Origin: Solilutibacter silvestris
GTDB taxonomy: Bacteria > Pseudomonadota > Gammaproteobacteria > Xanthomonadales > Xanthomonadaceae
Assembly: GCF_002895945.1 (NCBI RefSeq)
Contig: NZ_NPZB01000001.1
Coordinates: 635,501-699,500 of the forward strand
Reading direction: 5' to 3'
DNA: 64,000 nt
Shown: one piece after another, positions 1 through 7,021 of the stretch
Numbering within the stretch: position 1 is the stretch's first letter
Layout: every line of letters starts with the position of its first letter
Position numbers and translations under genes: made by a program
Notes under the pieces: generated by a model
The model's database searches: none
What the model was told of the DNA's origin: nothing
What the model saw: the letters and a program-made list of their open reading frames with translations, nothing else

Positions 1-75
1 CCGCGCATTGACGATCTCGACCACATCGGTGCGGTTGAGGAGATCGTCGATGAAGGCGTCGGGGATGCGTGCCAC
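1..75 (-). CDS. dnaG: DNA primase DnaG, N-terminal fragment (runs off the left edge)
   Basis: Only the first 25 codons are in the window, read leftwards from a GTG start at 73-75. They translate as M-A-R-I-P-D-A-F-I-D-D-L-L followed by N-R-T-D-V-V-E-I-V, the opening of bacterial DnaG just ahead of its CHC2 zinc finger. DnaG makes the RNA primers for replication. The location downstream of rpsU and yqeY is the conserved macromolecular-synthesis operon order and supports the call independently. A TAGTCT hexamer lies 9 bases before the GTG, overlapping the stop codon of the upstream GNAT gene, so a local promoter is possible. The rest of the gene, including the TOPRIM domain, lies outside the window. 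Confidence 0.88.
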   Translation of the reverse strand, partial: MARIPDAFIDDLLNRTDVVEIVNAR

Positions 76-87
76 GTTGCGTCCAGA

Positions 88-585
88 CTATTCCGGTTGG
101 GCGGTCGTGGCGAGTTTGCGCAACGCCGCGCCGCTGACGCGTTGCACCGTCCATTCGTCCATGCCGACGGCGCCGAGGGTGCGATAGAAATCGATCGCCG
201 GCTGGTTCCAGTCCAGCACCGACCATTCGAAGCGGCCGCAGTCGCGTTCAATCGCGATCCGCGCCAGTTCCGCCATCAGCGCCTTGCCGAGGCCGCTGCC
301 GCGATGTTCCGGGCGCACGAACAGGTCCTCCAGATACAGGCCGGGCTGGCCGAGGAAAGTCGAGAAATTGTGGAAGAACAACGCGAAGCCGGCTGGCTGG
401 CCATCGACTTCGCCGATCAGCACCTCCGCAGCCGGCTTCTTCCCGAACAACTGGGCGTGGAGACCAGCCTCCGTCGCGACGACCTCATGCGCCAACCACT
501 CGTATTCACCGAGCGCGCGGATCAGGTCGAGGATCAGCGGGACGTCGGCAGCGACCGCCGGGCGAATGGCGATGCGCGCAGGCAT
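88..585 (-). CDS. GNAT family N-acetyltransferase
   Basis: A 165-residue single-domain protein with the Gcn5-related N-acetyltransferase fold. The acetyl-CoA pyrophosphate loop is visible as RGSGLG at about residues 95-100, preceded by the beta-strand LYLEDLFVRPEHR and followed by the C-terminal WN-x-PAI-x-FY-x-x-LGA segment typical of the family. The L-E-D-L-F-V motif resembles the spermidine/diamine acetyltransferase-like branch, but the substrate cannot be read from sequence. It starts 5 bases past the yqeY stop and ends 13 bases before the dnaG start, so it is probably cotranscribed as an extra gene inserted into the rpsU-yqeY-dnaG operon. The fold is secure, the substrate unknown. Confidence 0.9.
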   Translation of the reverse strand: MPARIAIRPAVAADVPLILDLIRALGEYEWLAHEVVATEAGLHAQLFGKKPAAEVLIGEVDGQPAGFALFFHNFSTFLGQPGLYLEDLFVRPEHRGSGLGKALMAELARIAIERDCGRFEWSVLDWNQPAIDFYRTLGAVGMDEWTVQRVSGAALRKLATTAQPE

Positions 586-589
586 GGGG

Positions 590-1036
590 TCAGCCTGCGA
601 GCTTCTGCTTCACCAGCTTCGAGACCTCGGCCATGTCGGCCTTGCCGGCCAGTTGCGGCTTCAGCACGCCCATCAGCTTGCCCATGTCGGCGGCGCCGCT
701 GGCGCCGGTCCGGGCGATGGCGGCATCGATCGCGGCGAGCACGTCGGCTTCGTCCAGTTTCGTCGGCAGGTAGTGCTGGATGATCGCCATCTCGTCGCGC
801 TCGATCTTGGAGAGGTCTTCGCGGCCGGCGGCATCGAACTGGCTGATCGAATCGCGGCGCTGCTTGACCATCTTCTCGAGCACGCCCAGCACCGCGGCAT
901 CGTCCAGCTCGATGCGCTCATCGACTTCGCGCTGCTTGATCGCGGCGTTGACCAGGCGGATCACGCCCAGGCGGGCCTTCTCGCCGGCCTTCATCGCGGT
1001 CTTCATGTCGTCGGTGAGCTGGGTCTTCAGGGACAT
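590..1036 (-). CDS. GatB/YqeY domain-containing protein
   Basis: A 148-residue protein of the YqeY family, which resembles the tRNA-binding tail domain of the amidotransferase subunit GatB. The family is small, helical and cytoplasmic; its role is unproven but it is thought to interact with tRNA. The N-terminus MSLKTQLTDDMKTAMKAGEK and the motif R-L-x-x-A-A-I-K-Q-R-E-V-D are characteristic. I chose the ATG at 1034-1036 because it is preceded by a good Shine-Dalgarno sequence (AGAGGAAAT). The open frame extends much further upstream, but that part is unrelated. It lies between rpsU and dnaG, its usual place, downstream of a hairpin that may limit read-through from rpsU. Confidence 0.93.
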   Translation of the reverse strand: MSLKTQLTDDMKTAMKAGEKARLGVIRLVNAAIKQREVDERIELDDAAVLGVLEKMVKQRRDSISQFDAAGREDLSKIERDEMAIIQHYLPTKLDEADVLAAIDAAIARTGASGAADMGKLMGVLKPQLAGKADMAEVSKLVKQKLAG

Positions 1037-1090
1037 CGGGATTTCCTCTAAGGAGTGGACGCGCTGGTGATCGCGACATCCAGAAATGCG

Positions 1091-1121
1091 AAAAGCCGGC
1101 CACGCTCGCGCGTGCCGGCTT
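1091..1121 (-). terminator. Hairpin with short T-run between rpsU and yqeY (partial terminator)
   Basis: AAGCCGGC (1093-1100) pairs with GCCGGCTT (1114-1121), and three further pairs (1102-1104 with 1111-1113) extend the stem past one bulged base, leaving a 6-base loop. Read on the minus strand it ends in TTTT. A leaky terminator at this point would make rpsU expression exceed that of yqeY and dnaG, as is known for the E. coli rpsU-dnaG-rpoD operon. Function here is inferred. Confidence 0.7.
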
Positions 1122-1143
1122 CGCGGAACCGAAACGCGTGCGC

Positions 1144-1359
1144 TCAGTACAGGCGCTGGCGCTTGGTCACGTCGCGCGACATGCGGCGCGACTGACGCTT
1201 CACGGCAGCAGCTGCCTTGCGCTTGCGTTCCTGGGTCGGCTTTTCGTAGAACTCGCGCTTGCGCACTTCGGCCAGCACGCCTGCCTTCTCGCAGGTGCGC
1301 TTGAAGCGGCGCAGGGCAAATTCGAACGGTTCGTTTTCGCGGACTTTGACGGCAGGCAT
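1144..1359 (-). CDS. rpsU: 30S ribosomal protein S21
   Basis: A 71-residue basic protein whose whole length matches bacterial S21: [20 protein letters not shown], then K[17 protein letters not shown] and a lysine/arginine-rich tail ending R-Q-R-L-Y. S21 binds the small subunit platform near the 3' end of 16S rRNA and helps initiate translation. It is the first gene of the rpsU-yqeY-(GNAT)-dnaG operon, diverges from tsaD, and has a recognisable sigma70 promoter immediately upstream. Nothing unusual is seen in length or composition. Confidence 0.97.
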   Translation of the reverse strand: MPAVKVRENEPFEFALRRFKRTCEKAGVLAEVRKREFYEKPTQERKRKAAAAVKRQSRRMSRDVTKRQRLY

Positions 1360-1406
1360 GTGATGTTCCGAGTGAAAACCGACCAGACGGCCGGAGTGAG
1401 CCGGGG

Positions 1407-1436
1407 ATTATAGTCCAACAAAAGTGAATGGCGCAA
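1407..1436 (-). promoter_or_regulatory. Sigma70-type promoter for rpsU
   Basis: On the minus strand a perfect -10 box TATAAT (1407-1412) sits 18 bases from TTGCGC (1431-1436), which matches the first three positions of the -35 consensus. It lies about 50 bases upstream of the rpsU start. This is the best -10 match seen in the window, as expected for a highly expressed ribosomal gene. Confidence 0.72.
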
Positions 1437-1441
1437 GCCGG

Positions 1442-1447
1442 TATCAT
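1442..1447 (+). promoter_or_regulatory. Leaderless-type -10 box for tsaD
   Basis: TATCAT is separated by six bases from the tsaD ATG (1454), so transcription would start at the A of the start codon. No Shine-Dalgarno sequence is present in the gap. No good -35 box is seen. Confidence 0.5.
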
Positions 1448-1453
1448 TGGCCG

Positions 1454-2479
1454 ATGAAAGTGCTGGGCATCGAATCCTCCTGTGACGAAACCGGGGTGGC
1501 GGTCTACGACACCGCCCTCGGCGGTGCGCGCGGGCTGGTGGCGCAGGCGATCTACAGCCAGATCGCGCTGCACGCCCAGTACGGCGGCGTGGTGCCGGAG
1601 CTGGCCAGTCGTGACCACGTGCGCAAGACCCTGCCGCTGGTCCACCAGACCCTGGATGAGGCCGGGATCGCCCCCGGTGACCTCGATGGCGTGGCCTATA
1701 CCGCCGGACCGGGACTGGTCGGGGCGCTGCTGGTCGGGGCCGGGGTGGCGCGGTCGCTGGCTTGGGCGCTGGATATTCCGGCGGTTGGCGTCCACCACAT
1801 GGAAGGCCATCTGCTGGCGCCGCTGATGCAGGATGATCCGCCCGAGCCGCCGTTCGTTGCCCTGCTGGTCTCCGGCGGGCACACCCAACTGGTCCATGTC
1901 GAAGCGATCGGCCATTACCGCCTGCTGGGCGAGACGCTGGACGATGCCGCCGGCGAGGCCTTCGACAAGACCGCCAAGTTGATGGGGCTGCCGTATCCGG
2001 GGGGTCCGCAACTGGCGGCGCTGGCCGAGCAGGGCGTGCCGGGGCGCTTCCGTTTTTCACGCCCGATGACCGATCGTCCCGGTCTCGATTTCAGTTTCAG
2101 CGGCTTGAAGACCCAAGTGTTGTTGGCGTGGCGTGACAGCGACCAGTCGGATGCGACGCGCGCCGATATCGCCCGTGGTTTCGAGGATGCGGTGGTCGAT
2201 ACGCTGGCGATCAAGTGCGAGCGCGCGCTGGAGTCCGTCGGCTGCAACACCCTGATCGTCGCCGGCGGCGTCGGCGCGAACAGACGGTTGCGCGAGCGAT
2301 TGCAGGTGATGGCGAGCAAGCGCCGCGGTCGCGTGGCATTCCCGCCGCCGGCGTTGTGCACCGACAATGGCGCGATGATCGCCTTCGCCGGGGCGTTGCG
2401 GCTGGAGGCTGGCCAGCGACAGGGATTGGAAATCAACGTCGTGCCGCGCTGGGACATGGCGACGTTGCCGGCAGTTTGA
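1454..2479 (+). CDS. tsaD: tRNA N6-adenosine threonylcarbamoyltransferase TsaD
   Basis: A 341-residue protein of the Kae1/TsaD family. It transfers the threonylcarbamoyl group from threonylcarbamoyl-AMP to A37 of tRNAs reading ANN codons, acting with TsaB and TsaE. The start [14 protein letters not shown] is diagnostic, and the metal ligands appear as H-M-E-G-H at residues 115-119. The ASKH-fold motifs SGGHTQL and [13 protein letters not shown] follow. I prefer the ATG at 1454 to the in-frame ATG at 1424 because the family begins M-K-V-L-G-I-E and because a -10-like box is placed for initiation at 1454. It is divergent from rpsU, the usual order in gammaproteobacteria. Confidence 0.96.
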   Translation: MKVLGIESSCDETGVAVYDTALGGARGLVAQAIYSQIALHAQYGGVVPELASRDHVRKTLPLVHQTLDEAGIAPGDLDGVAYTAGPGLVGALLVGAGVARSLAWALDIPAVGVHHMEGHLLAPLMQDDPPEPPFVALLVSGGHTQLVHVEAIGHYRLLGETLDDAAGEAFDKTAKLMGLPYPGGPQLAALAEQGVPGRFRFSRPMTDRPGLDFSFSGLKTQVLLAWRDSDQSDATRADIARGFEDAVVDTLAIKCERALESVGCNTLIVAGGVGANRRLRERLQVMASKRRGRVAFPPPALCTDNGAMIAFAGALRLEAGQRQGLEINVVPRWDMATLPAV

Positions 2480-2504
2480 TCGTGCGATGTGATTGGGAGA
2501 ACAC

Positions 2505-2861
2505 GTGAGCGATATCGTCTTCATCGAAGGTTTGCAGATCGACGCCCTGATCGGCATCTACGACTGGGAGCGCCGCATCCGCCAGACGCTGGTGTTCGAC
2601 ATCGAGATGGCGTTCGACAATCGCATTCCCGCGGCCAGCGACAGCATTGATGACACGCTCAACTACAAGGCGGTCAGCAAGGCGTTGATGGCTTATGTTG
2701 CGGAGACGGAGTTCGGGTTGGTGGAGACTTTGGCGGAACGCTGCGCCGAATTGATCCTGCGCGAGTTCAAGGTGTCGCGGGTGCGCTTGAAACTGAGCAA
2801 GCCGGGCGCGGTGCGCGGTGCGCGCGCGGTCGGGGTGATGATCGAGCGGACGCGCGACTGA
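2505..2861 (+). CDS. folB: Dihydroneopterin aldolase FolB
   Basis: A 118-residue enzyme that converts 7,8-dihydroneopterin to 6-hydroxymethyl-7,8-dihydropterin and glycolaldehyde in folate synthesis. FolB hallmarks are D-I-V-F-I-E-G-L at the N-terminus, D-A-L-I-G-I-Y-D-W-E-R, the D-T-L-N-Y-K-A-V segment that closes the active site, and L-V-E-T-L-A-E-R-C-A. The start chosen is the GTG at 2505, preceded at five bases by GGGAGA; the frame stays open upstream to a TTG at 2493. Its TGA overlaps the ATG of folK by one base, so the pair is translationally coupled and catalyses consecutive steps. Confidence 0.95.
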   Translation: MSDIVFIEGLQIDALIGIYDWERRIRQTLVFDIEMAFDNRIPAASDSIDDTLNYKAVSKALMAYVAETEFGLVETLAERCAELILREFKVSRVRLKLSKPGAVRGARAVGVMIERTRD

Positions 2862-3349
2862 TGGGACATGCCCTGTTGAGCCTCGGCAGCAATGTCGATC
2901 CGTTGCGCCATCTGCAGGCGGCGGCGGATGCATTGCGCACACGTTTTGGCGAGGTGCGGCTATCGACGATCCATCGCTACCCGGCGGTCGGATTCGATGG
3001 CGGCGATTTCCTCAACGCGGCGGCGGCGATCGACAGCGATCTCGATCCGCATGCACTCAACGACTGGCTGCACGCGCTGGAAGACGCGCACGGGCGCGAT
3101 CGCAGCGGCCCGCGCTTCGGCGATCGCACCCTCGATATCGACATCGTCTACTACGACCATCTGGTGATGGATGGCGCGAACCATCTGCAATTGCCGCGCA
3201 ACGAAATCCGCCATGCCTTCGTGCTGAAACCGCTGGCGGAAATCGCGCCGGACTATATCGATCCGGTGCGGATGGAATCGCTGGCCGCGCTATGGGCTAT
3301 GCATCCGGATCACGATACGCAGTTCGAGTACGTCGACTGGAACGTGTAG
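2861..3349 (+). CDS. folK: 2-amino-4-hydroxy-6-hydroxymethyldihydropteridine pyrophosphokinase FolK
   Basis: A 162-residue enzyme (HPPK) that transfers pyrophosphate from ATP to 6-hydroxymethyl-7,8-dihydropterin, the step after FolB. The N-terminal A-L-L-S-L-G-S-N and the signature R-x-G-P-R-F-G-D-R-T-L-D-I-D-I-V are both present, followed by L-P-R-N-E-I-R-H-A-F-V-L-K-P-L-A. Length is normal for the family. The start overlaps the folB stop (TGATG). The gene downstream, a pteridine reductase on the opposite strand, converges on it with only six bases between stops. Confidence 0.96.
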   Translation: MGHALLSLGSNVDPLRHLQAAADALRTRFGEVRLSTIHRYPAVGFDGGDFLNAAAAIDSDLDPHALNDWLHALEDAHGRDRSGPRFGDRTLDIDIVYYDHLVMDGANHLQLPRNEIRHAFVLKPLAEIAPDYIDPVRMESLAALWAMHPDHDTQFEYVDWNV

Positions 3350-3355
3350 TTCGTT

Positions 3356-4105
3356 TCAATTGGCGAGCAGGCGTCCACCATCGACGTGCACCACTTCGCC
3401 GGTGGTGAAGCGCGCGGACGCGAGCAGCCAATACACCGCCTCGGCGATGTCTTCCGGGGTGCCGGTCCGCGCCAGTGGCGTGCGCGCGACGATCGCCGCC
3501 TGGCGCGCGCCATCGACGACCTCGTGCTCCGGCCACAGGATGGCACCGGGGGCGACAGCGTTCACGCGCACATCGGGTGCGAGTTCCAGCGCCAGGGACC
3601 TCGTCATCATCAGCAATGCCGCCTTGCACATGCAGTAGGCGCTGTGATCGCGCAATGGGCGCTCGCCGTAGATGTCGGTGATGTTGACGATGCTGCCCTG
3701 GCGCGCACGCAGGTGTGGTGCGGCGGCTTGCGCAAGGAAGAACGGCGCGCGGGCGTTGGCATCGAACAATGTGCTCCATTGCCCTTGCGTGGCGCTGCCG
3801 ATGGGCGTCGGGAAAAATGTCGAGGCATTGTTGACCAGCCCGTCCAGCCGCCCGAAATGTTCGACGGTGCGTGCGACCAGTGATTCCGCTGCATCGTGTT
3901 GGGCGAGATCGGCCTGCAGCAATAACGTGCTGCCTGGGCGCGTGGCTTCGAGGGTATCGCGCAATGCGATCGCGTCGTTTTCGGAGTCGCGATAGTGCAG
4001 CGCGATGGCATATCCCTGCGCGTGCAGATGGCGCGCGATCGCCGCGCCGATGCGACGAGCGGCGCCGGTGACGAGAACGACAGGGGATGGCGATGCGACC
4101 GGCAT
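3356..4105 (-). CDS. Pteridine reductase (SDR family, PTR1-like)
   Basis: A 249-residue short-chain dehydrogenase. The nucleotide loop is TGAARRIG (residues 13-20), the arginine-containing variant typical of NADPH-dependent PTR1-type pteridine reductases and FolM rather than a plain TGxxxGIG. The structural N-N-A-S is at 92-95 and the catalytic pair Y157-x-x-x-K161 lies in A-Y-C-M-C-K. PTR1 enzymes reduce dihydropterins/dihydrofolate to the tetrahydro forms. Its position beside folB and folK supports a pterin substrate. It is transcribed divergently from the downstream methyltransferase gene. An alternative is a generic SDR oxidoreductase, which I consider less likely. Confidence 0.85.
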   Translation of the reverse strand: MPVASPSPVVLVTGAARRIGAAIARHLHAQGYAIALHYRDSENDAIALRDTLEATRPGSTLLLQADLAQHDAAESLVARTVEHFGRLDGLVNNASTFFPTPIGSATQGQWSTLFDANARAPFFLAQAAAPHLRARQGSIVNITDIYGERPLRDHSAYCMCKAALLMMTRSLALELAPDVRVNAVAPGAILWPEHEVVDGARQAAIVARTPLARTGTPEDIAEAVYWLLASARFTTGEVVHVDGGRLLAN

Positions 4106-4182
4106 CCCGACATGCTCGCACGGGAGGCGTGACCGTGCATGCGTGCAGCCGTATCCTGTTCCCCTGTTGCGACGAGAACGCC

Positions 4183-5364
4183 ATGACTGCTTTGCCGCCC
4201 CCCGATGCCGATGCCCAGGCGCACAGCGCCGAATTGTCGACCGCGATCCGCCACGAAATCCGTGCAGCGGGTGGCAGCATCCCGTTTTCGCGCTTCATGG
4301 AGCTGTGCCTGTACGCGCCCGGGTTGGGGTATTACAGCGCGGGCGCGACCAAGTTCGGTGGCGCCGGTGATTTCGTCACCGCGCCGGAACTCGGGCATCT
4401 TTTCGCGGAATGCGTCGGCGAGGCGGTGGCACCGGTGCTGGACGAATTGAAGGACGGCTGGATCCTCGAGATCGGTGGCGGCACCGGCGCGTTCGCTGCC
4501 GATCTTCTGCTGCATCTGCAGGCGCTGAATCGCCTGCCAGCGCGTTATTGCCTGCTGGAGCCGAGCGCGCAACTGCGCGAACGTCAGCGCGAACATCTGC
4601 AGAACGTGTTGCCGGCTGACGTGTTCGCGCGCGTCGAATGGCTGGATCGCCCGTTCGAACAACCGTGGCGCGGGATTGTCTTTGCCAACGAAGTACTGGA
4701 CGCGTTGCCGACCACGCGCTTCGCCATCGCCGAGGACGAAGTCTGGGAGGATCACGTCGCGCTCGATGCCAATGATGCGTTCGTGGTGATCGGTCGTCCC
4801 GCCGATGCGCTGGTGACCGCGAGCGTGCGCCACGTCGAGCGTGCGCTCGAACAGCCGTTCGCCGAGGATTATCGTTCGGAGCTGTTGCCGCAACTGCCGT
4901 ACTGGGTGCAGGCGGTGATCGGGCCGCTGGAGCGTGGCGCGTTGTTGTTCATCGATTACGGTTATGCGCGTGGCGAGTACTACCAGCCGCAACGCAGCGA
5001 AGGGACGTTGCGCGCGTTCCGTCGCCATCATGTGGTGGACGATGTGCTGGCGTGGCCGGGCTTGCAGGACATCACCGCGTCGGTCGATTTCACTGCGTTG
5101 GCGGAAGCGGGCACTGGCGCCGGTTTCGATTTCACCGGGTATTGCAGCCAGGCGAGTTTCCTGCTCGGCAACGGGCTGGATCGTCGCCTTGCCGCGGCGG
5201 AGGCGCAGTCGGCGGATGAGGTCGCGCGATTGCGGCTGCGTCAGCAGGTGAAGCGATTGACACTACCGGAAGAGATGGGCGAGCGCTTCCAGGTGATGGG
5301 TTTCGCGCGCGATGTCGAGCTGGGCCATGCGTTCCTGCTCGGGGATTTGTCGCATCGGTTGTGA
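4183..5364 (+). CDS. MidA/NDUFAF7-like SAM-dependent methyltransferase
   Basis: A 393-residue protein of the family of mitochondrial NDUFAF7/MidA, arginine methyltransferases that assist complex I assembly in eukaryotes. The AdoMet-binding glycine loop reads E-I-G-G-G-T-G-A-F-A-A-D. Family signatures P-F-S-R-F-M-E-L-C-L-Y near residue 30 and G-Y-Y-S-A-G with G-D-F-V-T-A-P-E are also clear. Bacterial substrates are unknown. I use the ATG at 4183, not the in-frame ATG at 4087, because the upstream extension has no family similarity and a TATCCT box (4152-4157) lies suitably ahead. It is divergent from the pteridine reductase gene. Confidence 0.88.
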   Translation: MTALPPPDADAQAHSAELSTAIRHEIRAAGGSIPFSRFMELCLYAPGLGYYSAGATKFGGAGDFVTAPELGHLFAECVGEAVAPVLDELKDGWILEIGGGTGAFAADLLLHLQALNRLPARYCLLEPSAQLRERQREHLQNVLPADVFARVEWLDRPFEQPWRGIVFANEVLDALPTTRFAIAEDEVWEDHVALDANDAFVVIGRPADALVTASVRHVERALEQPFAEDYRSELLPQLPYWVQAVIGPLERGALLFIDYGYARGEYYQPQRSEGTLRAFRRHHVVDDVLAWPGLQDITASVDFTALAEAGTGAGFDFTGYCSQASFLLGNGLDRRLAAAEAQSADEVARLRLRQQVKRLTLPEEMGERFQVMGFARDVELGHAFLLGDLSHRL

Positions 5365-5370
5365 ACTGCG

Positions 5371-5799
5371 GTCATCCCGAACGTAGCGAGGGATCAGCTT
5401 TCTCGCGCCCGGCGTGCGCCCGCTTGGGTGTCCCTATTGCCGCGAACCGTGAATCCATCCATGGAGGCTCAGCCGCCGCATCCATGCGGCGGAATGGTCG
5501 GCCATAGGGACCCACCGCGCAGGCGCTGCCGGGCGGGTAGCGTTTCGTTGTTTCGATGAAGTCACAACAGGTGCGTGTTGTTGCTTTCGCGAGACGCAAC
5601 AACACGCGCGCGGCCAGTGGGTGCGCCAGTCCGATGCGCGGGCATACGAGGCAGGATGCCGAGTCGAGCCTCCATGGATGGATTCACGGCGTCCCGCGCA
5701 TTGGAGCTGGTCACACACGCCAGCCAGCGCGTGCGAGGAACTCCGGCCGCACCGGCTGCTGGAGAGTTAAAACTGATCCCACCCTACGCTCGGGATGAC
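5371..5799. repeat. Nested inverted-repeat element, non-coding, overlapping the 3' end of cca
   Basis: This fills the only gene-free stretch above 300 bases. The ends are 31-base arms (5371-5401 and 5769-5799) that match in inverted orientation at 27 of 31 positions. Inside lies a perfect 24-base inverted pair (5447-5470 and 5666-5689) containing CCATCCATGG, and near the centre a perfect 12-bp stem GCGTGTTGTTGC (5573-5584) with GCAACAACACGC (5596-5607). A further hairpin CCGCCGCAT/ATGCGGCGG occupies 5473-5492, flanked by imperfect arms at 5426-5437 and 5504-5514. No transposase and no plausible protein is encoded. The arm wording (GTCATCCCGA, GAGGGATCA) resembles dispersed intergenic repeats seen in this family of bacteria; copy number here cannot be judged from one window. 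Confidence 0.75.
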
Positions 5800-7016
5800 G
5801 AAGTGCGCGCTTTCGCAATCGCCATGACGCGCGCTTTGCGAATTGCTTCGCCCAGCGCGGGTCCGGGCGCGATGTCCGGGAAGTCGCCGGCGGTGACGCC
5901 ACGCGCGACCTCGAACAATCGCTGCAGTTCTGCCGCTTGCGGATAGGCGGAATCTTCCAACCCTGCGCGCCCGCGCTTGTCGGCCTCGCACACCAGCGCC
6001 AATTGCCGCACGCGCTCCGGCTTGCGGAAGGCATCGATGCGCTCGAACAGACGCAGCACCGTGTCATCGCGTAATTCATGCAGGCGATGCACGTTGAGAT
6101 GTTCGCGGCAGGCGATCTCGGCGAGTTGGCGGTGTTCGGTCGGGACTTTCAGGCGTGCAGCCAGCGCCTGCAACGGTGGAATGCCATGTTGCTCATGCAT
6201 CACGTGTTTCGGCAGTTCATCGGCTGGCGTCAATGCCTTGCCGAGATCGTGCGTAAGCGCGGCGAAGCCGATCAGATCGTCGCCCGGCGCGAGTGTCGCG
6301 GCCATGTCGCAGACCAGTTCGATATGACGCCCGGTATCGATTTCCGGATGATATTCGGCGCGTTGTGGAACCCCGTACAGCGCATCGACTTCCGGCAGCG
6401 CGACCTTCAAGGCACCGCATTCGCGCAACGCGCACAGGAAGGCGGAAGTTCGGGCGCTGCGCAATGCACGCGACAGTTCCTGCCATACGCGTTCCGGCAC
6501 CAATGCTTCGAGCTCTCCGGAGTCGACCATCGCCCGCATCAGGGCCAGCGTTTCCGGCGCGATGGTGAAACCCAGCGCGGCGAAACGGGCCATGAAGCGC
6601 GCCGCGCGCAATACCCGCAACGGGTCTTCGGCGAAGGCGTCGCTGACATGGCGGAGAACACGAGCGTGCAGATCACGCACGCCGTTGTAGGGATCGATCA
6701 GCGTGCCGTCTTCCGCCTGCGCGATGGCATTGATGGTGAAATCGCGACGGCGCAGGTCATCTTCCAGCGTCACGTCGGGTGCGGCATGCACGACGAAGCC
6801 GGTGTAGCCGCGTCCCGATTTGCGCTCGGTGCGCGCCAACGCGTATTCCTCGCCGGTCTGCGGATGCAGGAACACCGGGAAATCGCGGCCGACCTGACGA
6901 TAACCGAGCGTCAGCAGTTGTTCCGGCGTCGCGCCGACCACCACGAAATCGCGATCGCCCGGCGGCAGTCCGAGCAATGCGTCGCGCACCGCGCCACCGA
7001 CGAGATAGACCTGCAT
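5784..7016 (-). CDS. cca: Multifunctional CCA protein (tRNA nucleotidyltransferase with HD domain)
   Basis: A 410-residue class II CCA-adding enzyme, which builds and repairs the CCA end of tRNAs. The nucleotidyltransferase core shows GGAVRD (residues 7-12) and the metal-binding D21-R-D23 in G-D-R-D-F-V-V-V-G, then the R-R-x-F-T-I-N-A-I-A motif. The C-terminal half carries an HD phosphohydrolase motif (T-H-D-L-G-K, H256-D257), which in E. coli gives 2',3'-cyclic phosphodiesterase and phosphatase activity. I chose the ATG at 7016 (M-Q-V-Y-L-V-G-G), six bases past the upstream gene's stop. The last five residues and the TAG are encoded by the terminal arm of the adjacent repeat element, so the natural C-terminus may have been replaced. 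Confidence 0.95.
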   Translation of the reverse strand: MQVYLVGGAVRDALLGLPPGDRDFVVVGATPEQLLTLGYRQVGRDFPVFLHPQTGEEYALARTERKSGRGYTGFVVHAAPDVTLEDDLRRRDFTINAIAQAEDGTLIDPYNGVRDLHARVLRHVSDAFAEDPLRVLRAARFMARFAALGFTIAPETLALMRAMVDSGELEALVPERVWQELSRALRSARTSAFLCALRECGALKVALPEVDALYGVPQRAEYHPEIDTGRHIELVCDMAATLAPGDDLIGFAALTHDLGKALTPADELPKHVMHEQHGIPPLQALAARLKVPTEHRQLAEIACREHLNVHRLHELRDDTVLRLFERIDAFRKPERVRQLALVCEADKRGRAGLEDSAYPQAAELQRLFEVARGVTAGDFPDIAPGPALGEAIRKARVMAIAKARTSSSRA

Positions 7017-7021
7017 GGCGA

